Source: Candidatus Staskawiczbacteria bacterium
GTDB taxonomy: Bacteria; Patescibacteriota; Minisyncoccia; Minisyncoccales; Staskawiczbacteraceae
Reading direction: 5' to 3'
Length of the DNA: 31,332 bases
NCBI GenBank assembly: GCA_016866675.1
Contig: VGLO01000004.1
Span: 1 to 31,332, forward strand
Both the position numbers and the translations under genes were made by a program. Under the pieces are notes generated by a model. It saw only the letters and a program-made list of their open reading frames with translations. It made no database searches and was not told the origin of the DNA. Positions 1 through 5,736 of this stretch are shown here, one piece after another (positions within the stretch are counted from its first letter, which is position 1; each line of letters starts with the position of its first letter).

Positions 1-570
1 AGCAACAGAGATGGAATCAAAAGAATGTTAACAGACATTAAACCAACTTATTTTATTCCAGTTTATGGAAATCATTTCTTCTTAAAAGAAGGAGCCAGAA
101 TTGCCTACGAATTAGGCATGCCAAAAAGTAATGTTTTTGTTCCAGATAATGGGTCTATTATAAAGTTTAGCAAAGATGGAGCTGAAGTATTAAAAGAAAA
201 AGTCCCATCAAGTTATGTGTTTGTTGACGGACTTGGCATTGGCGATGTTGGAGAAATTGTTTTAAGAGACAGACAGATGTTAGCTGAAGATGGAATGTTT
301 GTTATCGTGGCAATTGTTGATTCAAAAACAGGCAAAGTAAGAAATTCTCCAGATATTATTTCTAGAGGATTTGTATATTTGAGAGAGTCAAAAGATTTGC
401 TAAGACAGACTCGAAAAAAAGTTGTTGAAATAGTAGATAAAACCGCAGGAAATGGCTTGCCCGTAAACTGGTCTTATGTTAAAGATGAAATAAGAAACAA
501 AGTTGGAGATTTCTTGGCAACCAAAACATCTAGACGCCCCATGGTTTTGCCAGTAGTAATTGAAGTTTGA
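1..570 (+). CDS. rnj: Ribonuclease J, C-terminal part (5' end outside window)
   Basis: The reading frame is open from the first base and ends at a TGA at 568-570, so this is the C-terminal 189 codons of a longer gene. The segment LKPTYFIPV-like (here IKPTYFIPVYGNHFFLKEGA) is the typical end of the metallo-beta-lactamase/beta-CASP core of RNase J. It is followed by the family's C-terminal domain (VNWSYVKDEIRNKVGDFL, then TSRRPMVLPVVIEV). RNase J is a 5'-3' exonuclease and endonuclease that matures and degrades RNA. The usual histidine after IPV (IPVHGE in most members) reads Tyr-Gly-Asn here, a small deviation. The catalytic HxHxDH motif lies upstream of the window and cannot be checked. An internal ATG at 25 is not the true start because the homology extends upstream of it. 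Confidence 0.9.
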   Translation, partial: SNRDGIKRMLTDIKPTYFIPVYGNHFFLKEGARIAYELGMPKSNVFVPDNGSIIKFSKDGAEVLKEKVPSSYVFVDGLGIGDVGEIVLRDRQMLAEDGMFVIVAIVDSKTGKVRNSPDIISRGFVYLRESKDLLRQTRKKVVEIVDKTAGNGLPVNWSYVKDEIRNKVGDFLATKTSRRPMVLPVVIEV

Positions 571-582
571 GTGATAGCGAAA

Positions 583-687
583 ACCCGCCTAAATTTTTGA
601 GGGAATTTGAAAATATAGTAAATAAGTTACAATGTACCCAAATAAGTTTTAGAATTATTTAATAATATATCAAAAACTTAGGCGGGT
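583..687 (+). repeat. Long inverted repeat filling the trpS leader
   Basis: An 18-base arm at 583-600 (acccgcctaaatttttga) is matched by the reverse complement of 670-687 with a single mismatch, across a 69-nt AT-rich loop. A second short pair, gcgaa at 577-581 and ttcgc at 698-702, extends the fold up to the base before the trpS ATG. No good Shine-Dalgarno sequence precedes trpS. The structure could be a cis-regulatory fold or a small fold-back repeat element; the sequence alone does not decide. Confidence 0.6.
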
Positions 688-702
688 ACTCATTGTATTC
701 GC

Positions 703-1680
703 ATGAAAATATTCAGTGGCATAAGGCCATCAGGCCAAATACATTTAGGAAACTATCTTGGAGCAATTAAGCAATGGATTGATCTCCAAAAGGAGAACGA
801 GTGTGTTTTTTCTATTGTTGACTTACACGCTATTACCACTCCATATGACCCAAAGGAATTAAAGAAGGATATACTCAATACAGCCATTATTTACTTGGCA
901 GCTGGAGTTGACCCAGACAAATCTATTATTTTTGTTCAGTCTCGCGTACAAGAACACTCAGAGCTTGCATGGTTATTTGAGACAATAACACCAATGGGAG
1001 AATTAAACAGAATGACCCAGTTTAAAGAGAAAAGCAAAGAGAATAAAGACTATATAAATTCTGGCTTACTAAACTACCCAGTCCTAATGACTGCTGATAT
1101 TTTACTATATAAAGCAGATGCGGTCCCCGTAGGAAAAGACCAAGAGCAACACCTTGAGCTCACAAGAACAATAGCCAAAAAATTTAATCAAAAATTTGGT
1201 GATACATTCAAAGAGCCAAAATCATTAATACTTAAAGAAGGAGCAAAAATAATGAGCTTGACCGACCCAAAGAGGAAAATGTCTAAATCAGATGATAAAA
1301 AGTCTTACATTTCGCTCTTTGATTCACCAGAAGAAATTACAAAAAAAATAATGTCAGCAACCACAGACTCCGGCAAAGAAGTAAAGTATAACATTACTAA
1401 GAAACCCGGCATATCAAATTTACTGACTATTTATAGCCTATTAAGCAATCAAACAACTCAAGAAATTGAGAAAATGTTTGTAAAAAAATCTTATTCTGAA
1501 TTTAAAAAATCGTTGGCAGAGGTTGTAGTAAACTATCTAGAACCATTCCGCAGAAAACAAAAAGAGTTTTCAGCCAGAGAAATATATGTTGAAGAAATAC
1601 TAAATCAGGGTAAAAGCAAAGCATTGGTTATAGCTCAAGAAACTATTCAGGAGGTAAGAAGCAAAATGGGACTCTCGTAA
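703..1680 (+). CDS. trpS: Tryptophan-tRNA ligase
   Basis: This class I aminoacyl-tRNA synthetase charges tRNA-Trp with tryptophan using ATP. The N-terminus (MKIFSGIRPSGQIHLGNYLG) carries the family's PSG start and the HIGH-equivalent HLGN at residues 14-17. The KMSKS loop is intact at residues 192-196. The protein is 325 residues, normal for bacterial TrpRS. The ATG at 703 is chosen because the protein aligns with the family from residue 1. There is no recognisable ribosome-binding site; instead the start lies directly at the foot of the inverted repeat at 583-687. It ends with TAA at 1678-1680, just before a hairpin terminator shared with the convergent phosphomutase gene. Confidence 0.97.
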   Translation: MKIFSGIRPSGQIHLGNYLGAIKQWIDLQKENECVFSIVDLHAITTPYDPKELKKDILNTAIIYLAAGVDPDKSIIFVQSRVQEHSELAWLFETITPMGELNRMTQFKEKSKENKDYINSGLLNYPVLMTADILLYKADAVPVGKDQEQHLELTRTIAKKFNQKFGDTFKEPKSLILKEGAKIMSLTDPKRKMSKSDDKKSYISLFDSPEEITKKIMSATTDSGKEVKYNITKKPGISNLLTIYSLLSNQTTQEIEKMFVKKSYSEFKKSLAEVVVNYLEPFRRKQKEFSAREIYVEEILNQGKSKALVIAQETIQEVRSKMGLS

Positions 1681-1701
1681 TAACTTCTATTTTCTATAAA
1701 C

Positions 1702-1730
1702 AAAAAACGGCCCTCTCAGGCTGTTTTTTT
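1702..1730. terminator. Bidirectional intrinsic terminator between trpS and the phosphohexomutase gene
   Basis: An A-run and acggcc at about 1703-1712, a short loop, then ggctgt and a run of seven T form a stem with one G-T pair, followed by T on either strand. It lies between two convergent genes and overlaps the stop codon of the minus-strand gene at 1729-1731. Confidence 0.8.
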
Positions 1731-3051
1731 AATTCTTAATAATTTCTGATAATTCTTTTTGCTTCTCTTCTAGTAATTCTTTTGTATCCGCCTCAATAGT
1801 TAGCCTTAATAATGGCTCAGTGTTTGAGGGTCTCACATTAAACCACCAATCTTTGTATTCTATGGTAACGCCATCTAAAAAGTCTTGTTTTCCGCTAGCA
1901 TACTTTTCTTTAATTTTTTCTAAAATAGCTTCCTTTTCTTCAACCTCAAAATTATCCTCTGCTTTTGAATAAATAGAAAGTTTGCTAATTATTTCTGAAA
2001 CTTTTTTACCTTCACTTGATATAATCTGCAGTAAAGTCAAAAATGTAATCATTCCTGAATCCATATACCAATAATCAGCAAAACAATAATGTCCTGAAAG
2101 TTCTCCACCCATTATACCATCATTTTTCATCAAACCCTCTCTTACATTCACAAAACCCACTTGAGTTCTTATTGGTTTTCCGCCCCATTTTTCAACAAAT
2201 TCTGAGACCGCTTTTGAACAAATGGCATTATAGGCAATTGCTTTACCCGGATTTTTAGTCAAAAAATACTTTGCCAACAATAAAAGCACAATATCAGCAG
2301 GAACCAGTTTTCCTAATTCATCAACCAAAAATATTCTATCAGCATCCCCATCAAAAATAATGCCAAAATCTGCACCCTCATTTTTTACTAACTCTGAAAT
2401 TTGATCAGATGACCCTTTTTCTAAGGGATTTGGCGAGTGATTTGGAAAGTTTCCATTAGGCTCAAAATTAAGCTTTATTACTTCAACTGGCAGTTTATCA
2501 ATAATCTTATCTAAAGCTTCTCCCATAACCCCATTTGAAGCATCCACAACTACTTGAAACTTTTTAGTACTTCCTAAAAACCCAAAAGTAAAATTAAAAA
2601 AATCCTCCCAGATATCTTTTTCATTTATTTTTCCTTTTGGGACTTCAGTGTATCCGTTCTTTTCAATTGTAGAAAATAAATCTTTACCACGAATCATCTG
2701 CAATACTCCATTTTCTTTTGTAATCATTTTAAACCCATTGTATTCTTTTGGATTATGGCTGGCTGTAATCATAATTCCAGAGTCACAATCATATTTTGCT
2801 ACAGCAAAATAAAGCCCTTCTGTTGGGACTCTACCAATAAAGTAGACTTCTGCCCCTTGAGAGATAATGCCCTCTGAAAGACTTCTAAAAAGCTCTGGGG
2901 ACGATAATCTAGCATCATACCCTACGGCTACTTTTTTGGCGTTTGTGTGTTTTATAAAACCCCTTCCAACCTCAAAGGCAGTGGCCTCGTTTAGTTGGTC
3001 AGGATAGATACCTCTCACATCATAAGACTTAAAAATTGAAGACTTTATCAT
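1729..3051 (-). CDS. Phosphomannomutase / phosphoglucomutase
   Basis: This is an alpha-D-phosphohexomutase that interconverts hexose 1- and 6-phosphates, feeding nucleotide sugars for surface polysaccharide or glycan synthesis. All four family signatures are visible. The phosphoserine loop TASHNP has its Ser at residue 98. The Mg-binding DGDADR is at 234-239. The sugar-binding GGELSGH is at 315-321. The C-terminal phosphate-binding RPSNTEP is at 407-413. GGELSGH is typical of the dual-specificity PMM/PGM (ManB/AlgC) group, but substrate preference cannot be fixed from sequence. Length 440 is normal. It stands alone on the minus strand between convergent trpS and the divergent rpsF operon. Confidence 0.93.
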   Translation of the reverse strand: MIKSSIFKSYDVRGIYPDQLNEATAFEVGRGFIKHTNAKKVAVGYDARLSSPELFRSLSEGIISQGAEVYFIGRVPTEGLYFAVAKYDCDSGIMITASHNPKEYNGFKMITKENGVLQMIRGKDLFSTIEKNGYTEVPKGKINEKDIWEDFFNFTFGFLGSTKKFQVVVDASNGVMGEALDKIIDKLPVEVIKLNFEPNGNFPNHSPNPLEKGSSDQISELVKNEGADFGIIFDGDADRIFLVDELGKLVPADIVLLLLAKYFLTKNPGKAIAYNAICSKAVSEFVEKWGGKPIRTQVGFVNVREGLMKNDGIMGGELSGHYCFADYWYMDSGMITFLTLLQIISSEGKKVSEIISKLSIYSKAEDNFEVEEKEAILEKIKEKYASGKQDFLDGVTIEYKDWWFNVRPSNTEPLLRLTIEADTKELLEEKQKELSEIIKN

Positions 3052-3077
3052 ATTTCATGCATTATCTCACTAAGGAC

Positions 3078-3106
3078 TTGAATTTTCAAGTAAAATCTGG
3101 TAGGAT
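3078..3106 (+). promoter_or_regulatory. Promoter of the rpsF-ssb-rpsR operon
   Basis: TTGAAT at 3078-3083 and TAGGAT at 3101-3106 are separated by 17 bases, and a TG at 3098-3099 one base before the -10 box gives an extended -10. It points at rpsF, about 50 nt upstream of the start codon. Boxes are 4/6 matches each, so this is a reasonable but not certain sigma-70-type promoter. Confidence 0.55.
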
Positions 3107-3118
3107 ATCTTTAATAAA

Positions 3119-3141
3119 TCCTACTCATAATGTGTAGGAAG
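3119..3141 (+). promoter_or_regulatory. Hairpin that can mask the rpsF ribosome-binding site
   Basis: tcctac at 3119-3124 pairs with gtagga at 3134-3139 around a 9-nt loop. The Shine-Dalgarno candidate aggaag (3136-3141) lies in the 3' arm. The spacing to the ATG at 3157 is 15 nt, longer than usual. This could be a translational control site for the S6 operon. Confidence 0.4.
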
Positions 3142-3156
3142 TTTATAGTAATAAAT

Positions 3157-3606
3157 ATGAAAACATACGAATTAACATATATCATATCTTCCCAAATCAC
3201 TTCAGAAGAGGCCGAATCTACAAAAAAAGATGTAGATTCACTAATCCAGAGTAATGAGGGAGTTATTTTAAGATCAGAAAAACTGGGAGCCCAACCTTTA
3301 GCATATAGCATAAAAAAGCAGGGTTCCGGATACTTTAATATTGAGACTATTCAAATTGATGAGTCAAAAATAAAAGGAATAAGCGAAAACCTTTTAAAAA
3401 ACGACAAGATTTTAAGAAGTATGGTTGTGGTTAAGAAACCCTCAAAGGTTATGAAAGATAGAAGATCAAAAAGAATTATGCCAGTATCAGATTTTCCTTC
3501 AAACAAAAAGTCACCATTAGAAATAATGAAAAAAGAAGATAAAAAGGGAGATAAGGTTGATACAGCTGACTTAGATAAAAAATTAGACGAGCTACTTAAA
3601 GAGTAG
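3157..3606 (+). CDS. rpsF: Small ribosomal subunit protein bS6
   Basis: S6 binds 16S rRNA as a pair with S18 in the platform of the small subunit. The sequence from MKTYELTYIISS is the standard S6 start, so the ATG at 3157 is preferred over an in-frame ATG 27 bases upstream, which would place the Shine-Dalgarno aggaag inside the gene. The ferredoxin-like core covers about residues 1-95 (KLGAQPLAYSIKKQGSGYF, then LRSMVVVKK). A lysine- and acid-rich tail of about 50 residues follows, making it 149 residues against roughly 95-130 in most bacteria. It is first gene of the classic rpsF-ssb-rpsR operon, behind a promoter at 3078-3106. Confidence 0.94.
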   Translation: MKTYELTYIISSQITSEEAESTKKDVDSLIQSNEGVILRSEKLGAQPLAYSIKKQGSGYFNIETIQIDESKIKGISENLLKNDKILRSMVVVKKPSKVMKDRRSKRIMPVSDFPSNKKSPLEIMKKEDKKGDKVDTADLDKKLDELLKE

Positions 3607-3676
3607 GATTTAGGATATAGCGTTTAGGATTTAGTAAAAACTACACCCTAGGCTCTACATTCTACGCCCTAAGATA
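3607..3676 (+). repeat. rpsF-ssb spacer made of degenerate TAGGATTTAG-like repeats
   Basis: The gap holds taggatttaggatata and gtttaggatttag as direct near-repeats, followed by ctaggctctacattctacg and ccctaag, whose complement resembles the same motif. It can therefore fold back imperfectly. No clear Shine-Dalgarno is seen for ssb. It is similar in style to the other gap repeats in this window (4169-4207, 23834-23895, 24976-25080). Confidence 0.5.
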
Positions 3677-4168
3677 ATGAATTTAAACAAAGCTTTCGTA
3701 TTAGGAAATGTCACCAGAGACCCAGAGGTAAGATCATTGCCTTCTGGTCAACAAGTCACATCTTTTAGTATTGCCACAAATAGATTTTATACAGATCAGG
3801 CAGGGCAAAAAAAACAGGAGGCGGAGTTTCATAATATAGTATGTTTTGGAAAGTTGGCTGACATTTCATCAAGATATTTAACAAAGGGTTCATTAATACT
3901 TATTGAAGGAAGAATAAAAACAAGAAATTGGACCAATCAATCAGGAGTAAAGCAATATAGGACAGAAATAATTGCAGACTCACTTCAATTGGGCCCAAGA
4001 GGGTCTGGTGGAGGTGGAAATAGCCAGTACAATAAGAGCGAATCCTCATTTACTAAAGCTTCAGAAGATAAAGATATTCCGATAATAGAAGAAAACGCCC
4101 CGCAGGCAAATTTTTCAGACAATAGCGGGTCATCAGAAGAAATAGATGTTAAAGATATACCATTTTAA
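3677..4168 (+). CDS. ssb: Single-stranded DNA-binding protein
   Basis: SSB coats single-stranded DNA during replication and repair and recruits partners through its C-terminal tip. The OB-fold spans about residues 1-107 (MNLNKAFVLGNVTRDPEVRS, then FHNIVCFGKLADI and GSLILIEGRIKTRNW). A Gly/Ser-rich linker follows, and the last residues DVKDIPF match the canonical acidic DDDIPF tip. Length 163 is typical. The linker around residues 123-132 (SSFTKASEDK) is encoded by a DNA element related to one in pilD (see findings). Middle gene of the S6-SSB-S18 operon. Confidence 0.96.
   Translation: MNLNKAFVLGNVTRDPEVRSLPSGQQVTSFSIATNRFYTDQAGQKKQEAEFHNIVCFGKLADISSRYLTKGSLILIEGRIKTRNWTNQSGVKQYRTEIIADSLQLGPRGSGGGGNSQYNKSESSFTKASEDKDIPIIEENAPQANFSDNSGSSEEIDVKDIPF
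4043..4070 (+). repeat. Small repeat-like element inside the ssb linker
   Basis: tcctcatttactaaagcttc at 4043-4062 and the following bases match about 20 of 29 positions of the coding strand of pilD at 21658-21686, in the same orientation relative to coding but a different reading frame. In ssb it encodes part of the disordered linker. Confidence 0.45.
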
Positions 4169-4207
4169 TTCGTAAATCATAATTCATAAATCTTAAATCG
4201 TAAAATT
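4169..4207 (+). repeat. ssb-rpsR spacer of TAAATC-like repeats
   Basis: The spacer is almost entirely variants of one short motif: cgtaaatcataa, ttcataaatctt and aaatcgtaaaa. There is no clear ribosome-binding site for rpsR within it. Confidence 0.45.
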
Positions 4208-4405
4208 ATGTTTTGTTATTTTTGCCAAAAAAATATAGACCAAGTAGATTATAAAAACACACAATTGTTGGGTCGTTTTGTTTCTGGCTTTTACAAAATT
4301 AAAGCAAGAAAAAAGACAGGCCTTTGCTCACATCACCAAAGAAAAATTGCTACAGCTATTAAAAGAGCAAGGCAAATGGGAATGATTCCATATACACCCA
4401 AGTAA
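4208..4405 (+). CDS. rpsR: Small ribosomal subunit protein bS18
   Basis: S18 pairs with S6 in the 30S platform. The 65-residue protein has the family core LLGRFVSGFYKIKARKKTGL followed by HHQRKIATAIKRARQMGMIPY. It keeps a Cys pair at residues 3 and 6 and a Cys-Ser-His-His at about 40-43, the zinc-ribbon form of S18 that many bacteria have lost. Last gene of the operon, ending just before a strong terminator. Confidence 0.96.
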   Translation: MFCYFCQKNIDQVDYKNTQLLGRFVSGFYKIKARKKTGLCSHHQRKIATAIKRARQMGMIPYTPK

Positions 4406-4420
4406 GGATTTAGAGTGTGT

Positions 4421-4464
4421 AGTACACTAAAAAACAGCCCATGTGGGCTGTTTTTTAGTGTACT
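4421..4464. terminator. Bidirectional terminator with a 20-bp perfect stem
   Basis: agtacactaaaaaacagccc at 4421-4440 and gggctgttttttagtgtact at 4445-4464 are exact reverse complements around the tetraloop atgt. The A/T runs inside the stem give a U-tract on either strand. It separates the convergent rpsR (+) and the small minus-strand gene at 4477. Confidence 0.92.
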
Positions 4465-4476
4465 TCTTTGAAAAAC

Positions 4477-4665
4477 CTAATTTCTTTCAACTTCTTTAAT
4501 ATCTGGAGAATAACCTTTTTTACGCTTCTTGTCTAATAAACCCAATACCTTATTTTGTTCTTCCTCAGACATTTTTCCAAATTCTGAAAAAAAATCTTCC
4601 ACAGCTTCTTTATCAACATCTTTTTCTGGATTGTAATCTGGAGAAAAATTTTCTCTCTCTGACAT
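4477..4665 (-). CDS. Small acidic protein of unknown function
   Basis: A 62-residue hydrophilic protein (MSERENFSPDYNPEKDVDKE at the start) with a predicted amphipathic helix in the middle (VEDFFSEFGKMSEEEQNKVL) and a Lys-rich turn before the end. It has no signal peptide, membrane segment, Cys pair or known motif, and I do not recognise the family. It follows recA by 42 bases on the same strand and ends just ahead of the bidirectional terminator, so it is probably the last gene of an ftsK-recA operon. No clear Shine-Dalgarno is seen. The codon pattern looks like a true gene, but it is short and an alternative explanation cannot be excluded. Confidence 0.6.
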   Translation of the reverse strand: MSERENFSPDYNPEKDVDKEAVEDFFSEFGKMSEEEQNKVLGLLDKKRKKGYSPDIKEVERN

Positions 4666-4707
4666 AAATTTTAAAAACTACATAATTATACAAGCGACCT
4701 TTTAGGA

Positions 4708-5709
4708 TTATTGAATTACTCCAGCCTTTATTTTTTCAATAACCTCTGGGTGTTCTTTTAAAAATGCTTTAGTAGCTTCTGTGCCCACACCCATTTTCTC
4801 TCCATTAAGAGAAAAAGTATTCCCTAATTGTTTTATCATACCGTTAGCCAAACCCGCCCTTAAAGCATCTCCTGCTTTTGATATGCCCTCATTGTAATAA
4901 ATATCAAATTCAGCAACCCTGAATGGTGCAGCTACTTTATTTTTTACCACTTTTGCCTTTACCCTGTTTCCAACAATTTCATCTCCTGATTTTATTTGAG
5001 CCGTTCTTGCTAAATTAACCCTTACCGAAGCATAAAACTTTAAAGCCAATCCACCGGGAGTAGTTTCTGGATTTCCAAAAACCATTCCAATTTTCATTCT
5101 AGTTTGATTAATAAAAATAATCATGGTGTTTGATTTTGCTGCAATACTAGATAACTTTCTGCAGGCTTGTGACATCATTCTTGCCTGAAGCCCCATATGT
5201 TGGTCTCCAATTTCACCTTCAATTTCACGCTGGGGAGTTAGGGCCGCCACCGAGTCAACAACAATCACATCAACATTTTTAGTATTTACCAAAGTCTCAA
5301 CAATTTGCAAAGCATTTTCCCCAGAATCAGGTTGCGAAATCAATAAGTCATCAATATTTACACCAAGTCTTTTGGCATAATCAGGGTCCATAGCGTGTTC
5401 AGCATCAATATAGGCGCACACACCCCCTTTTTTCTGGGCTTCAGCCACAATATGAAGGCATAAAGTGGTTTTGCCCGATGATTCAGCTCCATAAATTTCA
5501 ATTATTCTACCCCTTGGCATTCCCCCAACTCCAAGAGCCATGTCCATAGCAATTGACCCAGTGGGAATAGCATCTACATTCACCTTGCTGGTCTCAGAAA
5601 GCTTCATAATTGATCCCTCACCAAACCGCTCCTTAATTTGATCAATAGCAGAGCTTAAGGCTTTGTTTTCTTTCTTATTTTCTTCTTTTGCTTTTTCTTT
5701 TTTTGCCAT
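4708..5709 (-). CDS. recA: Recombinase RecA
   Basis: RecA forms filaments on single-stranded DNA, drives homologous strand exchange and triggers LexA-type cleavage where such repressors exist. The Walker A motif GAESSGKT is at residues 74-81 (GPESSGKT in most bacteria), Walker B is in VDVIVVDSVAAL, and the DNA-binding loop includes GNPETTPGG. The family signature around LKFYASVRVNL is intact. Length 333 is slightly short because the usual long acidic C-terminal tail is missing (it ends EVIEKIKAGVIQ). The first 16 residues are a Lys/Glu-rich extension. It starts 27 bases after ftsK stops and probably shares its transcript. Confidence 0.98.
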   Translation of the reverse strand: MAKKEKAKEENKKENKALSSAIDQIKERFGEGSIMKLSETSKVNVDAIPTGSIAMDMALGVGGMPRGRIIEIYGAESSGKTTLCLHIVAEAQKKGGVCAYIDAEHAMDPDYAKRLGVNIDDLLISQPDSGENALQIVETLVNTKNVDVIVVDSVAALTPQREIEGEIGDQHMGLQARMMSQACRKLSSIAAKSNTMIIFINQTRMKIGMVFGNPETTPGGLALKFYASVRVNLARTAQIKSGDEIVGNRVKAKVVKNKVAAPFRVAEFDIYYNEGISKAGDALRAGLANGMIKQLGNTFSLNGEKMGVGTEATKAFLKEHPEVIEKIKAGVIQ

Positions 5710-5736
5710 ATTTTTAACTTTTAATTAATAACTATC

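Noticed and set aside
571..702. T-box leader for trpS
   Set aside because: The region has no AGGGUGGnACCGCG-like T-box sequence, no Stem I features and no terminator/antiterminator pair; only a long inverted repeat is present.
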